A stretch of DNA of 64,000 bases, taken from Leishmania martiniquensis (Eukaryota; Euglenozoa; Kinetoplastea; Trypanosomatida; Trypanosomatidae). Below the pieces are notes generated by a model. That model was not told the origin of the DNA and searched no databases. It saw nothing but the letters and a program-made list of their open reading frames with translations. Numbering within the stretch: position 1 is the stretch's first letter; the number at the start of each line of letters is the position of its first letter. A program made the position numbers and the translations under genes. This document shows positions 53,581 through 64,000 of this stretch, one piece after another. The stretch lies in assembly GCF_017916325.1 (NCBI RefSeq), contig NC_090168.1:629692-693691 (forward strand), written 5' to 3'.

Positions 53581-56252
53581 CTGCATGCGTGCATGCCTGA
53601 TGCCGGCTACGCCACGACGATTCGGCCCGTCTCAGCCGGGTATGCAGACATCGGCTGCGACAGACCCCCGCACACGCAAGCCGCCGTCATGGCGTCGGCG
53701 GAAATGGAAGGCGAGCACAGCGGGTCTTACGCCCACCCACGCACACACGCCGACAGCGACGTCGTCGTGGAACGGGCGGCGTCGGCTGCAGAGACTCCTC
53801 TCCTCTCTTCTTCCCTCGCTACCTTTACACCGCTCACCCTTCGTGGTGTAGAGCCCGTCAGTGATTTTTCGTTGGTGGTTTTGCGGTGAGGGAGGCGAAT
53901 TTACTGCCAACCGTAACGGCGCGTGACTACTGCCGTGTTCCGTCTCGTCGGCGTAAGGTATTTCCGTTCATGCCATCGCCTGTCACGTCTCGCATGGCCC
54001 CTTTTGGTCGTGTATCGTCGCGAGGCACTTTCCTCTTCTTCTCCCGTTACGCCTTCTTTTTTTTTGTTTCGTTTATATGCGGCCGTCAGTTGCCGTTTCC
54101 TCCAATGTGATCGGAGAGCGACGCGGCGCTATCGTTGACGAAGCACCGTTTACCTGGCGTTTCTGTCCTAGCCACTCGGAGCAGCGGCACTGTGTGGAAA
54201 GGGGGAAAGAGAAGCGACATGGAAGACACCCTGGGGGAAGAAGGGGGTGGGCAACGCTAGCAACGGAGCGGAGTGTGTGACCGCCCACGCGAAGGAGGGT
54301 AACGGAGGTGGCAAGCGAAGCGACTCGGTGTTGTTGCATATGGCCGTCATTGTCCGCCTCAGCTCTCTACCGCCGCTACTTTGCAAACGGTTAGCGAGAC
54401 GAGCACGTGCAGGCCACCTCCCCTCCTTTCTCCTTTTCCACACAGCACCACAACAACGAGAGCAGTGGGCGGAGAAGGCGAGAACTCGGTAATCCGTTTC
54501 TCTTCGCTGTGCCAATCGTTGGTGTGTTTTCGTCTCACCATTTTTACTCGTCCCTCACAGTCTGGCGCTAACACACACACACACGCACACTCCCTCTCAC
54601 CACTGCTCTGCTTCACTTAAGCGTGTGTGGTGGGTATATATATATATATATATATAAAGACAGTGGGCTTTTTCCCTTTAGTTCTTGTCACTCCCAGGGC
54701 AGTCACTGCTAAGCGGAAAAAAAAGGTGCTCACCTGGCCAGGTGGTCACCCACCCATTTCTTCGCTCTCACGCTTTCCCTCCCCAACCCTCTCGTCCTTG
54801 TCACGTCATGAAGAAACTTTCGTCGCGTGTTACTCTTCTTTTTCGTTCTCTTTGACGACTCTTGAGCACATTCATATGTCAGTGAACTATGGTTGCCTGC
54901 AACTGCATTTCTTCTTTTTTTTAGTGTGCCTTGGTGTGAGCGCACTTTGCATCTGAGTCGAAGATGTGCGACTACACTCCGTAATAGCCCATTGAGAAGC
55001 CAGTGTACCCCGCAGCTGTCGTCTTGACCTATCGGTGTACACAGCTCTGCCGAGGAAGACGGATCACGACGTGTTTACACGTCCAGCAAGTCATGACCAA
55101 CACGAGCCATTGTGCTGTGCTTGTCACCCCTCTTTTGCACGGTACCCCCACTACTTTCTCAGGGCTGGGGACACCGTGCATGATCGCCTCTGCCCTCCAC
55201 CGCCACCCTCCCACACACACACACCACCCCTTCGCTCTCTTTCTCTCACAGCAGCGGCGCATTTCGCCAAGGTGTCGAAATGGGCTCTCAGAGTCCAACA
55301 GCATCAGCAGCAGCGAGCAGGCCACTTCACGTGCCGGAGTCGGGCGAAGGATAATTGGCGACAGGCGAATTCGCTTCGTCGGGCAGAGTCGTAAAGCTCG
55401 AGACCGCAGCAAGGAGCCGCCGCCCTTTCTCCGTGATTGGTCGCGGACCGCAACGCGCCGACTGAGTGCCGAATGCAGGCATGCGGAACGCAATGAAAGC
55501 GCAGCGTTCCTCACTGACACGTCGTGCATCACCTGTTCACAAAGGGGAGGCGGCTACGGCTGAGGGGCCGTTATATACTCGTGGGCAGCGTTCGCGGCTC
55601 AGTCATTTGAACGCGGAGGTGGAGCGGCACTGCGTTGCGCCGCCCCTCGCAGAGGAGGCCTTGGGCGCCGCCACGGGCAATGCTGAACGTAACGAGGCAC
55701 AAGGCCACCCTGACGCTCACAGGAGCGCTATGCACCGCGGAGGCAACCTCCAAGGACGCTCGAGGAGCCTTGGTGGCACGACGGCACAGATAGAAAAGGG
55801 CTGCTGCGGACGGGAAACGCGCTTCATCCTCACAGAAGCTGCGTCCCGAAGAATTGTCAGCTCATCTGAAGCACCGAGCTACCGGTAGCGGGGGTGCGTA
55901 CAGCGATGGCTACAGAAACGCCACGTCGAGGCGGCGCCTGCCGCACAGACAGTCTACCATGCTGCAGCGGCACTCCGATTCATCAGAGAACAAGCGCGAC
56001 CGCTTGGCTAGTTCCTCACGAAGTGAAAGGCGGGGAGGAGAGACACCGCAGGGAAAAAGCGGCTGTCCACACACTTGTATGTCTTTAAGTAGGTACAGAG
56101 AAAGGAGGGTCCAAAGCGGGTGTGACCGTATGTCCAGAGGTTTCCCCATTGCCGCCTCGACACGCCAACCAGCCGGCGTGGTAACCAGGGACCCCGGCAG
56201 TCCGACAGCATCGCATTCGATGGCTCCGCAAGCCTCAAGCCATGCCAGTGGG
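53581..56252. other. Region between the LINE remnant and the 374-bp repeat, no gene seen
   Basis: From 53.8 to 54.95 kb the sequence is mixed and C/T-rich, with a TA run at 54635-54656. From about 54960 to 56250 it again lacks C/T bias and has many broken medium-length open frames on both strands, suggesting a further decayed coding or retroelement segment. I recognise no motif in it. Confidence 0.45.
54635..54656. repeat. (TA)n microsatellite
   Basis: About eleven TA units in a pyrimidine-rich stretch between the LINE remnant and the 374-bp tandem array. Confidence 0.85.
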
Positions 56253-57282
56253 GCTGCTGTCGATGAACAATGGGACGAGACGCCCGCCTGCCCCTGCCAG
56301 GCACCCCTGCTTCCCCCCTTCGTGCGCGCCGCAGCACACATGATGAAACCTCTTTTTCGCTGCCACTGAGCGCCCCATGCGTGGGGTGACACGTGATGCA
56401 CACATGGATACACTCAACTGTAGAACTGTCGTTTCTCTGACGGCGCTGCTGCCCCTGCCCTCTGCCCCCCCCTCACCCACCCTGCGCCAACCGCGGCAGC
56501 GAGGTCTTCGTGTACCCCGTGCGTCCCCACTCGTGACGCACATACGGGGAATGGACAAGACCGAGACATGCCACCGCCGCAGACCGCGTGCAGTCCCATT
56601 TCGCTCGTCCCGCTCCGCGCTGTTGAGCTGCTGTCGATGAACAATGGGACGAGACGCCCGCCTGCCCCTGCCAGGCACCCCTGCTTCCCCCCTTCGTGCG
56701 CGCCGCAGCACACATGATGAAACCTCTTTTTCGCTGCCACTGAGCGCCCCATGCGTGGGGTGACACGTGATGCACACATGGATACACTCAACTGTAGAAC
56801 TGTCGTTTCTCTGACGGCGCTGCTGCCCCTGCCCTCTGCCCCCCCCTCACCCACCCTGCGCCAACCGCGGCAGCGAGGTCTTCGTGTACCCCGTGCGTCC
56901 CCACTCGTGACGCACATACGGGGAATGGACAAGACCGAGACATGCCACCGCCGCAGACCGCGTGCAGTCCCATTTCGCTCGTCCCGCTCCGCGCTGTTGA
57001 GCTGCTGTCGATGAACAATGGGACGAGACGCCCGCCTGCCCCTGCCAGGCACCCCTGCTTCCCCCCTTCGTGCGCGCCGCAGCACACATGATGAAACCTC
57101 TTTTTCGCTGCCACTGAGCGCCCCATGCGTGGGGTGACACGTGATGCACACATGGATACACTCAACTGTAGAACTGTCGTTTCTCTGACGGCGCTGCTGC
57201 CCCTGCCCTCTGCCCCCCCTCACCCACCCTGCGCCAACCGCGGCAGCGAGGTCTTCGTGTACCCCGTGCGTCCCCACTCGTG
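56253..57282. repeat. 374-bp tandem repeat, 2.75 copies
   Basis: Units begin with GCTGCTGTCGATGAACAATG at 56253, 56627 and 57001 (period 374). The third is partial and ends in CCCACTCGTGA at about 57282. The copies are nearly identical; the only difference I saw is a C run of 8 against 7 near 57213. The period is not a multiple of three, so open frames switch phase at each copy, and the long antisense frame across it (56414-57301) is an artefact of low stop content. It has the look of a recent unequal-exchange duplication. Confidence 0.93.
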
Positions 57283-60200
57283 ATACACACTTCAGGCGCA
57301 TTCGCAGGTGTTCATAGAGAATGCATGTGTGTTGTTGGCAGGTAGCGCCATCCCTTTTACACTGCTTTGGGCTTCGGCGAGGAAACCGCGTGAAGCGGGC
57401 GTCCTGTGGTGGTTCGCGGAGGGGAGGGTTGAAGCAGTCTTGATTGCTTGAAAGGGGCGAGGGGATGGGCGTGTGTCCGGTTGCACGGTGGCTGAGGTGG
57501 GCCAGATACGTTGGTGCTCAGCCTCCCTCTCTGTTCGTGAGGTGGGCTCACCTGAGCAAAGAGGAGGTCGGTCTCCCTCAAGCCGAGGATGGAAGAGAGA
57601 CTCCCTCGGGTTATGGCCACTGTGTTCGCATGCGTAGGAGGCGAGTGTAAAGATTTTTTTCGGTCCGGTGAATGGGGCGTCATGCCGCGAATAGTCGGTT
57701 CCCAAAGTGCTGACGGCGCCAATCGACGTGGAGGACCCACACACAATCACTTTGAAGCACAGAGTCTGTTGAAGAAAAGACATTTTACAGAACGAAACTG
57801 AGTTGGGTTGAGGTGAAGAGGTGAAATTGGAAGGGGAGGTGGTAGCCACGCCCCTTCCCATCTGGCCCCTCTCTCGACTGCCCCGCGTGGCTTCCACCTC
57901 GGGGGTCCTGGCTGAACTGCCGCCTCGCAATCTGTTCTGCGGTATTCCCCGATGAAGGTTCTGTTATCTTCGTATCACCCACGGGCACACTCGCTGCAAC
58001 GCCTCCTTCCGTCTCCCCCCTCTCTCTCTTTGCATTCATCTATTCCTTCGCTTCTGCTGCGCACGCAACATACGACGTACGTTTCACACTGACAGATCCC
58101 TCGCCACTCTCCCTCCCCTTTCATCTCTCCGCTTCGGCATTTCTTTCTTTTTTTGTTGTTGTTCTTCTCCTTTGATCTGTCGAGGCTCAGCTCTCCCACT
58201 CACCCAACACCCCTCTCGGCGACCTCACGGAACACTACCGCCCTGAAGGGCCTCCATCCCCCCCCGACAAACACACTGTCGCTTTTACTTCTCTGTTCAG
58301 CCTTTCCCCTTTGATTTGCCCTTGTTTTCTCTCTTTGTGTTCGTGCTCAGACTCGTTGTGATATTGACTGTTCGTGCCTTCCCACACGGCAGCAGCATCA
58401 ACAGCCTCTTTTTTTTGTTGTTTTCCCCCTTTTCCTCTGCCTCTGCCCGATCACCCGCACAAGTTTGTGGGTGTGTTCGCGTGTGTGTGTCATCGTGTGG
58501 AGCACTCGAGAGAAAAAATTTAAGGAGAACGAGAGCAGACACTTCGGTGCTCGCCCCCTCCCTCAGCCCCGACACATTTTCCCCACCCATTCAGCTCTCG
58601 CACTTTTGGCTTCTCTACCTGTGCCTTTTTGTTGTGGCGACTCCTCTTGTCTGCCTCTGTGTGTGTGTACCTTCTCTATTTCCCTTTTCCACCCTTCGCG
58701 TAAGCGCACGCGCACGTCGCCCAGGAGGGACCTTCGCTTTTGTTTATCTTTCAGGCGCGCTCTCATCCGAATTACAATTCTGTTTCTCTTCTGAGGTTGT
58801 GCTCTTTCACCTTGTGTCATTGCAATTTCGTTTCTCTCGCTCTCTTCGCGCGTTCTCTACCCCTCAACGTCACTTGCGCGTTTGCACGCCATTGGCCTCA
58901 CCAGTCGCCGCAGCGCTCCTCTCTCCGAAGGCAGGAAGAAAAGACGCAGCCCGAAAGCCCTCTTCCCCACCGCCCTACTCGCTTCCTTGTACTCTTGCCA
59001 AGGTCATCGCTTATACACATATCGAAAGATTCGCCGTCACCTCACGTCAGAGCCGCAGCAAAGCGAGAAGACGCATAGGAGCAGAAACTGCAACATCCAG
59101 AAGAAAATCAGCGCTCGAGGCACGCAGCACCATCTTTCCTCCCAACGCCGCGAAAGCTGTGTGAATTCATCGAAAGGGCACGCATTCGGTCCCAGGCACC
59201 TCAAGACGCGTGACGAGAGCTGCAGTGCGGAACGGAAAGGAGCGCAGCGCAGGCGCTAGCCCTCACTCACCTCCGCACAATAGACGTGCACGTGCACCAG
59301 CGCGAAACAACAACAACAAAGGGGCACTTTGGTTCATCTTACCCGCTTGCCCCCCTTCCCCTTTTTTATCTGTGCTCTCACGACTTCGTGCTTTGCAGTT
59401 CTGCTTCGACTTCGTCCCCTCACCGCCTTCCCTTCGCATTTCTTTTCCTGTTGCCGCCTTTTGCATTGGACGGAGGTCGAGAGGCACATACACGTGTGCG
59501 CCGATACAAAGGGGGGGTGGAGAGGTTTGTTTTCGGCAAGACAGCCAACAAAAAAAACAAGATCACCCTTTGGTGAGAAGAGACAAGGGAAAGGAAAGAA
59601 GGGCAGTGCTTCGAGTAAGGCGATCTCAGAGGGAGAAGTGGTGTCGCAGTCGTCGGTGAACGGACACCCCTCCCTTCGAAAAAACGAAAAGGTGCCTGTA
59701 AGCGTCTACTGGTGCCTGCTTGCTGGGGTTGTTGTTCTCTCTCTCTCGCCCCTCACTCACTCATTTTCTCTGTGATAAACTGCTCTTGGCCGTCGTTCAA
59801 ATAACGAGCAAGTCATTCTTGTCATCACCGCACCCCCGCTCCTTTGAGGAGAGCGCAAAAGCGCAGCTGCTTACTTTCCTCCCTTTTCGTTAGCGCGATC
59901 CCTCCCCCCACCCACCCAACGACCTGCACAAGCCGCACAATCACTATCACTCAGTTTTGTTCCGCTGTCTCCTTCCTTGTAGCCATTCTCAAGACGAGAA
60001 AGACGCAAGCGAACCTGATCAGCTCTCTGCGAGTCCTCTTTGTTGTTCACTTGTCAGTGTGTGTGTGTGTGCTCGCGCACGCGCCTCTGGCACCTTTTCC
60101 CTACGGGTTACCCTCTGGACTAAAGCACGGGTCTTCTCTCGAGCTTTGGACTCGTCTCCTTAAGCACTATTGCCTCCCCCCTTTTTTCCACTATTTCTGT

Positions 60201-60529
60201 GAGTGTGTCTGTTTGCCAATCTCTTTCCCCTTCCTTCCTGTTCTCGTATCTTGGACTGCTCGAGAGCTAACGGCTCTTTTTTTCTTCGCTCGTGTCTGTA
60301 TACTCCCCTCATCACCACTACCATCATCCGCCCATCCCATTCTCTTCCCCCACCTCTCTCTCTCTCCCTCCCTGTTTTTTTCTGTCGTCCTGTATCTTTC
60401 CCTCAACCCTGCCCGTTACCTCTCTTTCTTACCCCCCCCTCCCGACTCCCTCTCTCTGTCTGCCCCTTTCTGTCTCCGCGAGAAGCGAAGAAGAGGTGGT
60501 GTACGTGGTATACCAAAGACATATTCTTA

Positions 60530-60665
60530 TATATATATATATTTATATAGAAGCACGCCTCTAAGTCATTCGTGTAGCACTTGCACTTTTTTTTGCTTTT
60601 TGGTGGATAACTACACGTCTGCCCTCTCCCTATACATATATATATATACATATACATACATATTC
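60530..60665. repeat. Pair of TA-rich microsatellites
   Basis: (TA)n at about 60530-60550 and a (TA)n(CATA)n run at about 60633-60665, within 600 bases upstream of the RRM gene 3 splice region. Confidence 0.75.
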
Positions 60666-61019
60666 ATATGCATGTATGGGCTGCTTCTGATTCGTTTCCC
60701 CTTTCGTTCTAAGCCCCTTTCTTTTCGTCCTTTTGGGTTGCCGTCGAAGTTTGTGTGTGTGTGTGCATCTGCATTGCTCATTTCCCCTCCCCCCTCGTCA
60801 CTGCTGTCTTCCTGCCCGGAGCACTTTCCTTATTGCCACCGCCACCCTTTGCGCCCACCTTCTCTTCGTACCCGCACCCTTCCTTCCTTCTCTCTCTCTC
60901 CCCACCCGCCCCGCACCCCTCCTGCTCGTTTTGGCCTCGTCTTCTACGCTTCTTGTTGTATTAGCGGTTCACTAGTGCGTCTTGTAACTCCTTCTCTCCC
61001 CCTTTGCGTTTGCCCACCG

Positions 61020-61061
61020 ACCACCCACCCACCCCCTCCCTCTCACCAGCACCCCTCTTAG
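61020..61061 (+). promoter_or_regulatory. Probable trans-splice acceptor of RRM gene 3
   Basis: The tract CCCTCCCTCTCACCAGCACC then CCTCTTAG ends with AG at 61060-61061, about 180 nt upstream of the ATG at 61242; an earlier AG at 61048-61049 is possible. Confidence 0.45.
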
Positions 61062-61241
61062 CGCCTCATTCTTTCGTTGCATCACTCGGAGAGTGCTGAG
61101 TCTGCTTGGTCACAGGTCCAGACCTGCACCGCCTAGCGTACCACAGCCCCCTCCGGCGCGCACACTGCCTGTGCTCTGCGGACCCGCGCAGGCAACGAGA
61201 GCGGGCATCGTGATCTATACGGGACGAAAGTGCACGGAAAG

Positions 61242-62219
61242 ATGGCGCAGCTGTTCGTCGGTCAGCTCCCCTTCAGCAAGTTTTTTCCAGACGACCTCCT
61301 GGATCTCTTCCGGCCGTACGGGAGCGTCATAGCCCACCAACTGCACATTCACCAAGGCAATGCTTTTGTAACTTATGCAACGACAGATGAGGCAGACCGC
61401 GCCATTCAGGCGCTGCACAGCAAGTGTGCCCTCGGCACACGCAGCCAGCCGATTCAGGTGATGTACTCGAAGGGGACGCGCCTCATTTCAGCCTTTGGTC
61501 TGCATCACCGCTCCGTCTGCTTAGCCCGCAACAAGGATCGCCAGAGGAGCAAGGAGGCGAGCGCAGCCACCGGTGGCACCGTGGACGACGAGGCCTTACT
61601 GAACGAGTCGACCAACATCAACGGCAGCTCCTCAGCCTCTAAGAACGCCATTCTCACGCCACTGATGTGCACGACGGGCGGCGTCGGTGGAAGCGAGGAG
61701 CCCAATGCAAGCTTCGCCACCCTGTTCAGCAGCTACGGCGACCTTAGCGGCAAGAGCGAAATCTCTGGCGAGGAGGATAGCCGTCAACCCTGCGGTGTGC
61801 ACGGTGCTGTGGCTTCTTCGAACCTCCTCCAGCAGCAGAAGCCTCCGTCATATCCAGTCGGCGCAGACCCACTGCTATATAGTAGCGCAATGGGGTGGCA
61901 AATAGCTCGCCAATCACTGGTGTCGGGCGCACCTGCGACTCCGCTGTCACCGGTGTTAAGCAACGGCACAGCCACGCCTATGTCAGACTTGATCAACCCT
62001 TCGGCGCCTGCGCCAACTCCTGTCACGTATGTCATGATGCCGAACGCCGGGAGCTCGATGCCGTGTATGATGCCGCTGTACTACACCCTTCCCGCCTCCA
62101 CAAGTGCGGCGATCGCGCAACAACAACAGCAGCAGCAGGCCTTAGCTTCAGCGTTGGCCTCTTACAATGCAAGGGCAGCTCCAGTCCAAATCGCCTATCT
62201 CCCCATGGCGCCGCATTAG
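61242..62219 (+). CDS. RNA-binding protein with one N-terminal RRM (RRM gene 3)
   Basis: A 325-residue protein. The frame opens at a GTG (61230), and the ATG at 61242 begins directly on the RRM: MAQLFVGQLPFSKFF contains RNP2 (LFVGQL, 4-9), and GNAFVTY (about 43-49) is RNP1. The long basic beta2-beta3 loop of the other two genes is missing. The family extension after the RRM is kept (IQVMYSKGTRLISAFGLHHRS, about 75-90), which marks it as a third, more diverged paralogue. The remaining 235 residues are low complexity: Ser/Asn/Gly, then Pro/Met/Tyr, a poly-Gln run near 290-297, and an Ala/Tyr-rich end. It is likely an mRNA regulator; the domain order (RRM first) is the reverse of RRM gene 1. It stands alone after about 20 kb of non-coding DNA. 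Confidence 0.92.
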   Translation: MAQLFVGQLPFSKFFPDDLLDLFRPYGSVIAHQLHIHQGNAFVTYATTDEADRAIQALHSKCALGTRSQPIQVMYSKGTRLISAFGLHHRSVCLARNKDRQRSKEASAATGGTVDDEALLNESTNINGSSSASKNAILTPLMCTTGGVGGSEEPNASFATLFSSYGDLSGKSEISGEEDSRQPCGVHGAVASSNLLQQQKPPSYPVGADPLLYSSAMGWQIARQSLVSGAPATPLSPVLSNGTATPMSDLINPSAPAPTPVTYVMMPNAGSSMPCMMPLYYTLPASTSAAIAQQQQQQQALASALASYNARAAPVQIAYLPMAPH

Positions 62220-64000
62220 GTTTGAGGTTGCGCACACGCGTGCCCTTCGCTCACCAACGTTTCTTGAGATGCCCTGTCTATCTCTCGCTCTCCCTCACAA
62301 CGACCGCTTGCAGATTTTTTCTGCCTTTTCCGCTTACCTGTAGAGAGGCCCACCTGCGTGTGTGCAAGTGTCGCATCGCCTTGTGTATTTCGCTTGGTGC
62401 AAGTGGAGGTTCTGGCGGAGAGCGCTACCTTGCGAGCGAATGCGCGTGTTTAGCGGCCTTCACGTGGCATAACTGTGGATGAGGCTTGTCGGATGCTCCC
62501 TACCCCCGTTCTTCCCTCCGTTCTTCGCCTCCCTTCCCCTCCCTTCCTCCTCCTCTCACTGACTATCAGACATCCCGCCAAAAAAAAAGATGAAGCAGAG
62601 AAAGTAAGAAGGTCAAATATACGCGTAATAACTTCCCTTTCCTTCTCTCACCCCTCTCCCTCTCTCCTGGCATCGCTAATTTGCTGTATCTTAGTAAGTG
62701 CATGTGTGTTTATGTGCGTGCCCGTCATCATTCTGCGGCTGTCAGATTTCTCGCCCTCTAATTCTTTTGTCTCTGTTATTCGATACTTTTGCGCTCTCTC
62801 TCTGTCGCTCGCCGATTCTTTTACGTGCTTGTGTCCCCTCTCCGTTACAATCGACTTCGTCTCCGCATTTCCATTTCTCCTCTCTCTCTCGATGGGCTGT
62901 TGGGGACCTGATTAAGTCCCACCCCCACCCCTTCTCTCTCCGCCTGTCCTCTTCTTCGCGTCTTCGGTTTTCTCTCCGCTCCTTTCTTCCTCTCGGTTTG
63001 GATGCACGCGTTGGTATAGCTCTCCTTCTCTCTACTGCACGCACGCCCCTACTCGTTCCCCGCCTCTCATTTTTCTTTCTGCTTTGGGTGTACTCTGCCC
63101 CACCCTTGGGAGGGACGTACGAGCACCTGTGTGTGTCTGTGTGTGTGTGGGTGGGTGGGTGTGTGGGTCGCTCTCAGAAAGGAAAAATGGACGATGGGAA
63201 GAAACTGTTTTTTTGGCTTAACGTTGGCCGGCCGCTTCCCTTTAAGGGCAGCTTCCTTTACGCTTTGCATTTAAAGTTGGCGGGTGTGAGTGCGCGAGTG
63301 TGTCCTGCTCTGCATGCATGTCACGTTCATGCGTCTGCTGCTCGTGGTGCATTCTTGCTTGCCTCAGCAGATCTATGCAGAAATATCATCGTCGCGGGTG
63401 ACGCCCGAACACACAAAGCTTTCTCTTCATTTGCCGCGCCCAGCGTACGCCTAATCATATCGAATAGCATGCAGGTAGCTGCGCAAGCCGCTGCGCATGT
63501 CTGGAGGGAGACGCACACACCACCTTGAGCGTGCAACAAAGAAAGACGGAGAGAGGGCGGGCATGCGGTAGCCGGCTGCTCACCAGCATATCTTCTCGCT
63601 CTATGATGCGCTCGCTCTCCTGTGCTCTGCTTCACCGCAAAGATTACAAACGCGGCGGATGTAAAGGAGAAAAAAGAGAAGAGACGCTGCCGGAAGAGGG
63701 GGGAGCAGGGCAATCTATAAACTGCGTGCTTTCATTTCATCTCTTTCGCTCGCTTACACTTCGACCTCCCCCGCACTTCATAATTTCCCAGTGCCGCGTA
63801 GACCTGATGACTTCGTGTACGTAAACCTCCCCACATGCAGACAATCTTTTTTATATAGACTCCCTAGGGGGCGCCGTTTCTTTGCCCTCTGTTTTCTCTC
63901 ACTGTGTCTGTGTGTGCTCTTTTATGTGTCTAAACGGCTCTTTTTCTTTATGCTGTGCTCTGTTCGACTTTACTGTTAGACTTAATCCTCCTCTGAATAG
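62220..64000. other. 3' UTR and spacer after RRM gene 3, no gene seen
   Basis: Mostly C/T-rich with an A-run at 62580-62590, (TG)n at 63128-63170 and purine-rich patches near 63530-63700. The open frame on + at 62698-63528 is Ser/Leu/Cys/Phe-rich low complexity. Nothing else is supported up to the window end. Confidence 0.6.

Larger units (their letters stand above)
57283..61241. other. Spacer and probable 5' UTR of RRM gene 3, no gene seen
   Basis: Mixed sequence to 58 kb, then C/T-rich with (TA)n at 60530-60550 and a TA/CATA run at 60633-60665. A purine-rich stretch at 58920-59300 has no convincing frame. The long + frame at 59844-61061 is Ser/Pro/Leu/Phe/Cys-rich low complexity. Confidence 0.6.

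Noticed and set aside
56414..57301. 295-residue antisense open frame
   Set aside because: It runs through the 374-bp tandem array. The unit length is not a multiple of three, the same DNA is read in different frames, and there is no domain or strand context (all genes are +).
59844..61061. 405-residue + open frame
   Set aside because: Opens at a non-ATG codon and is Ser/Pro/Leu/Cys-rich throughout, as expected from the pyrimidine-rich 5' region of RRM gene 3; it includes translated TA microsatellites.

Overview
The window reads as a trypanosomatid chromosome segment, almost certainly Leishmania or a close relative; I cannot fix the species. The evidence is intronless GC-rich genes all on the + strand (one polycistronic unit), long pyrimidine-rich spacers ending in AG just upstream of start codons (trans-splice acceptors), abundant (TG)n, (CA)n and (TA)n microsatellites, and short and degenerate retroposons of the kind described in Leishmania. 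I see no RNA gene, strand switch, telomere or centromere.

Nine protein genes are supported. In order: an ERK-type MAP kinase (966-2192); a small protein with a mitochondrial-type N-terminus (6796-7680); a roughly 2,026-residue FHA plus STE11-like protein kinase (9478-15558); a coiled-coil/WD40 protein that fits ATG16 (16703-18481); an AAAP/SLC38-type amino acid transporter (19735-21198); a conserved-looking protein of unknown function (26325-28064); and three related single-RRM RNA-binding proteins (32667-34757, 40267-40914, 61242-62219). For several of these the longest open frame begins at TTG or GTG; I moved the start to the first sensible ATG.

The left third (1-21.2 kb) is comparatively gene dense and codes for signalling, autophagy and transport proteins. 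From 21.2 kb on, gene density falls sharply: 5.1, 4.6, 5.5 and finally about 20 kb of non-coding DNA separate the genes. Most of this is pyrimidine-rich sequence typical of Leishmania UTRs and spacers.

Mobile-element material consists of: two essentially identical short SIDER-like retroposons of about 0.52 kb (5261-5786 and 34984-35499), the second inside the probable 3' UTR of the first RRM gene; a dead ingi/L1Tc-type LINE remnant on the + strand (about 50.78-53.58 kb) with a decayed 2A-like peptide, an endonuclease trace and broken reverse-transcriptase motifs; and a fresh 374-bp tandem repeat (56253-57282).

The genes do not form an obvious pathway, as is usual in polycistronic units. The adjacency of a MAPK and a MAPKKK-like kinase and the run of three paralogous RRM regulators are the most suggestive groupings.
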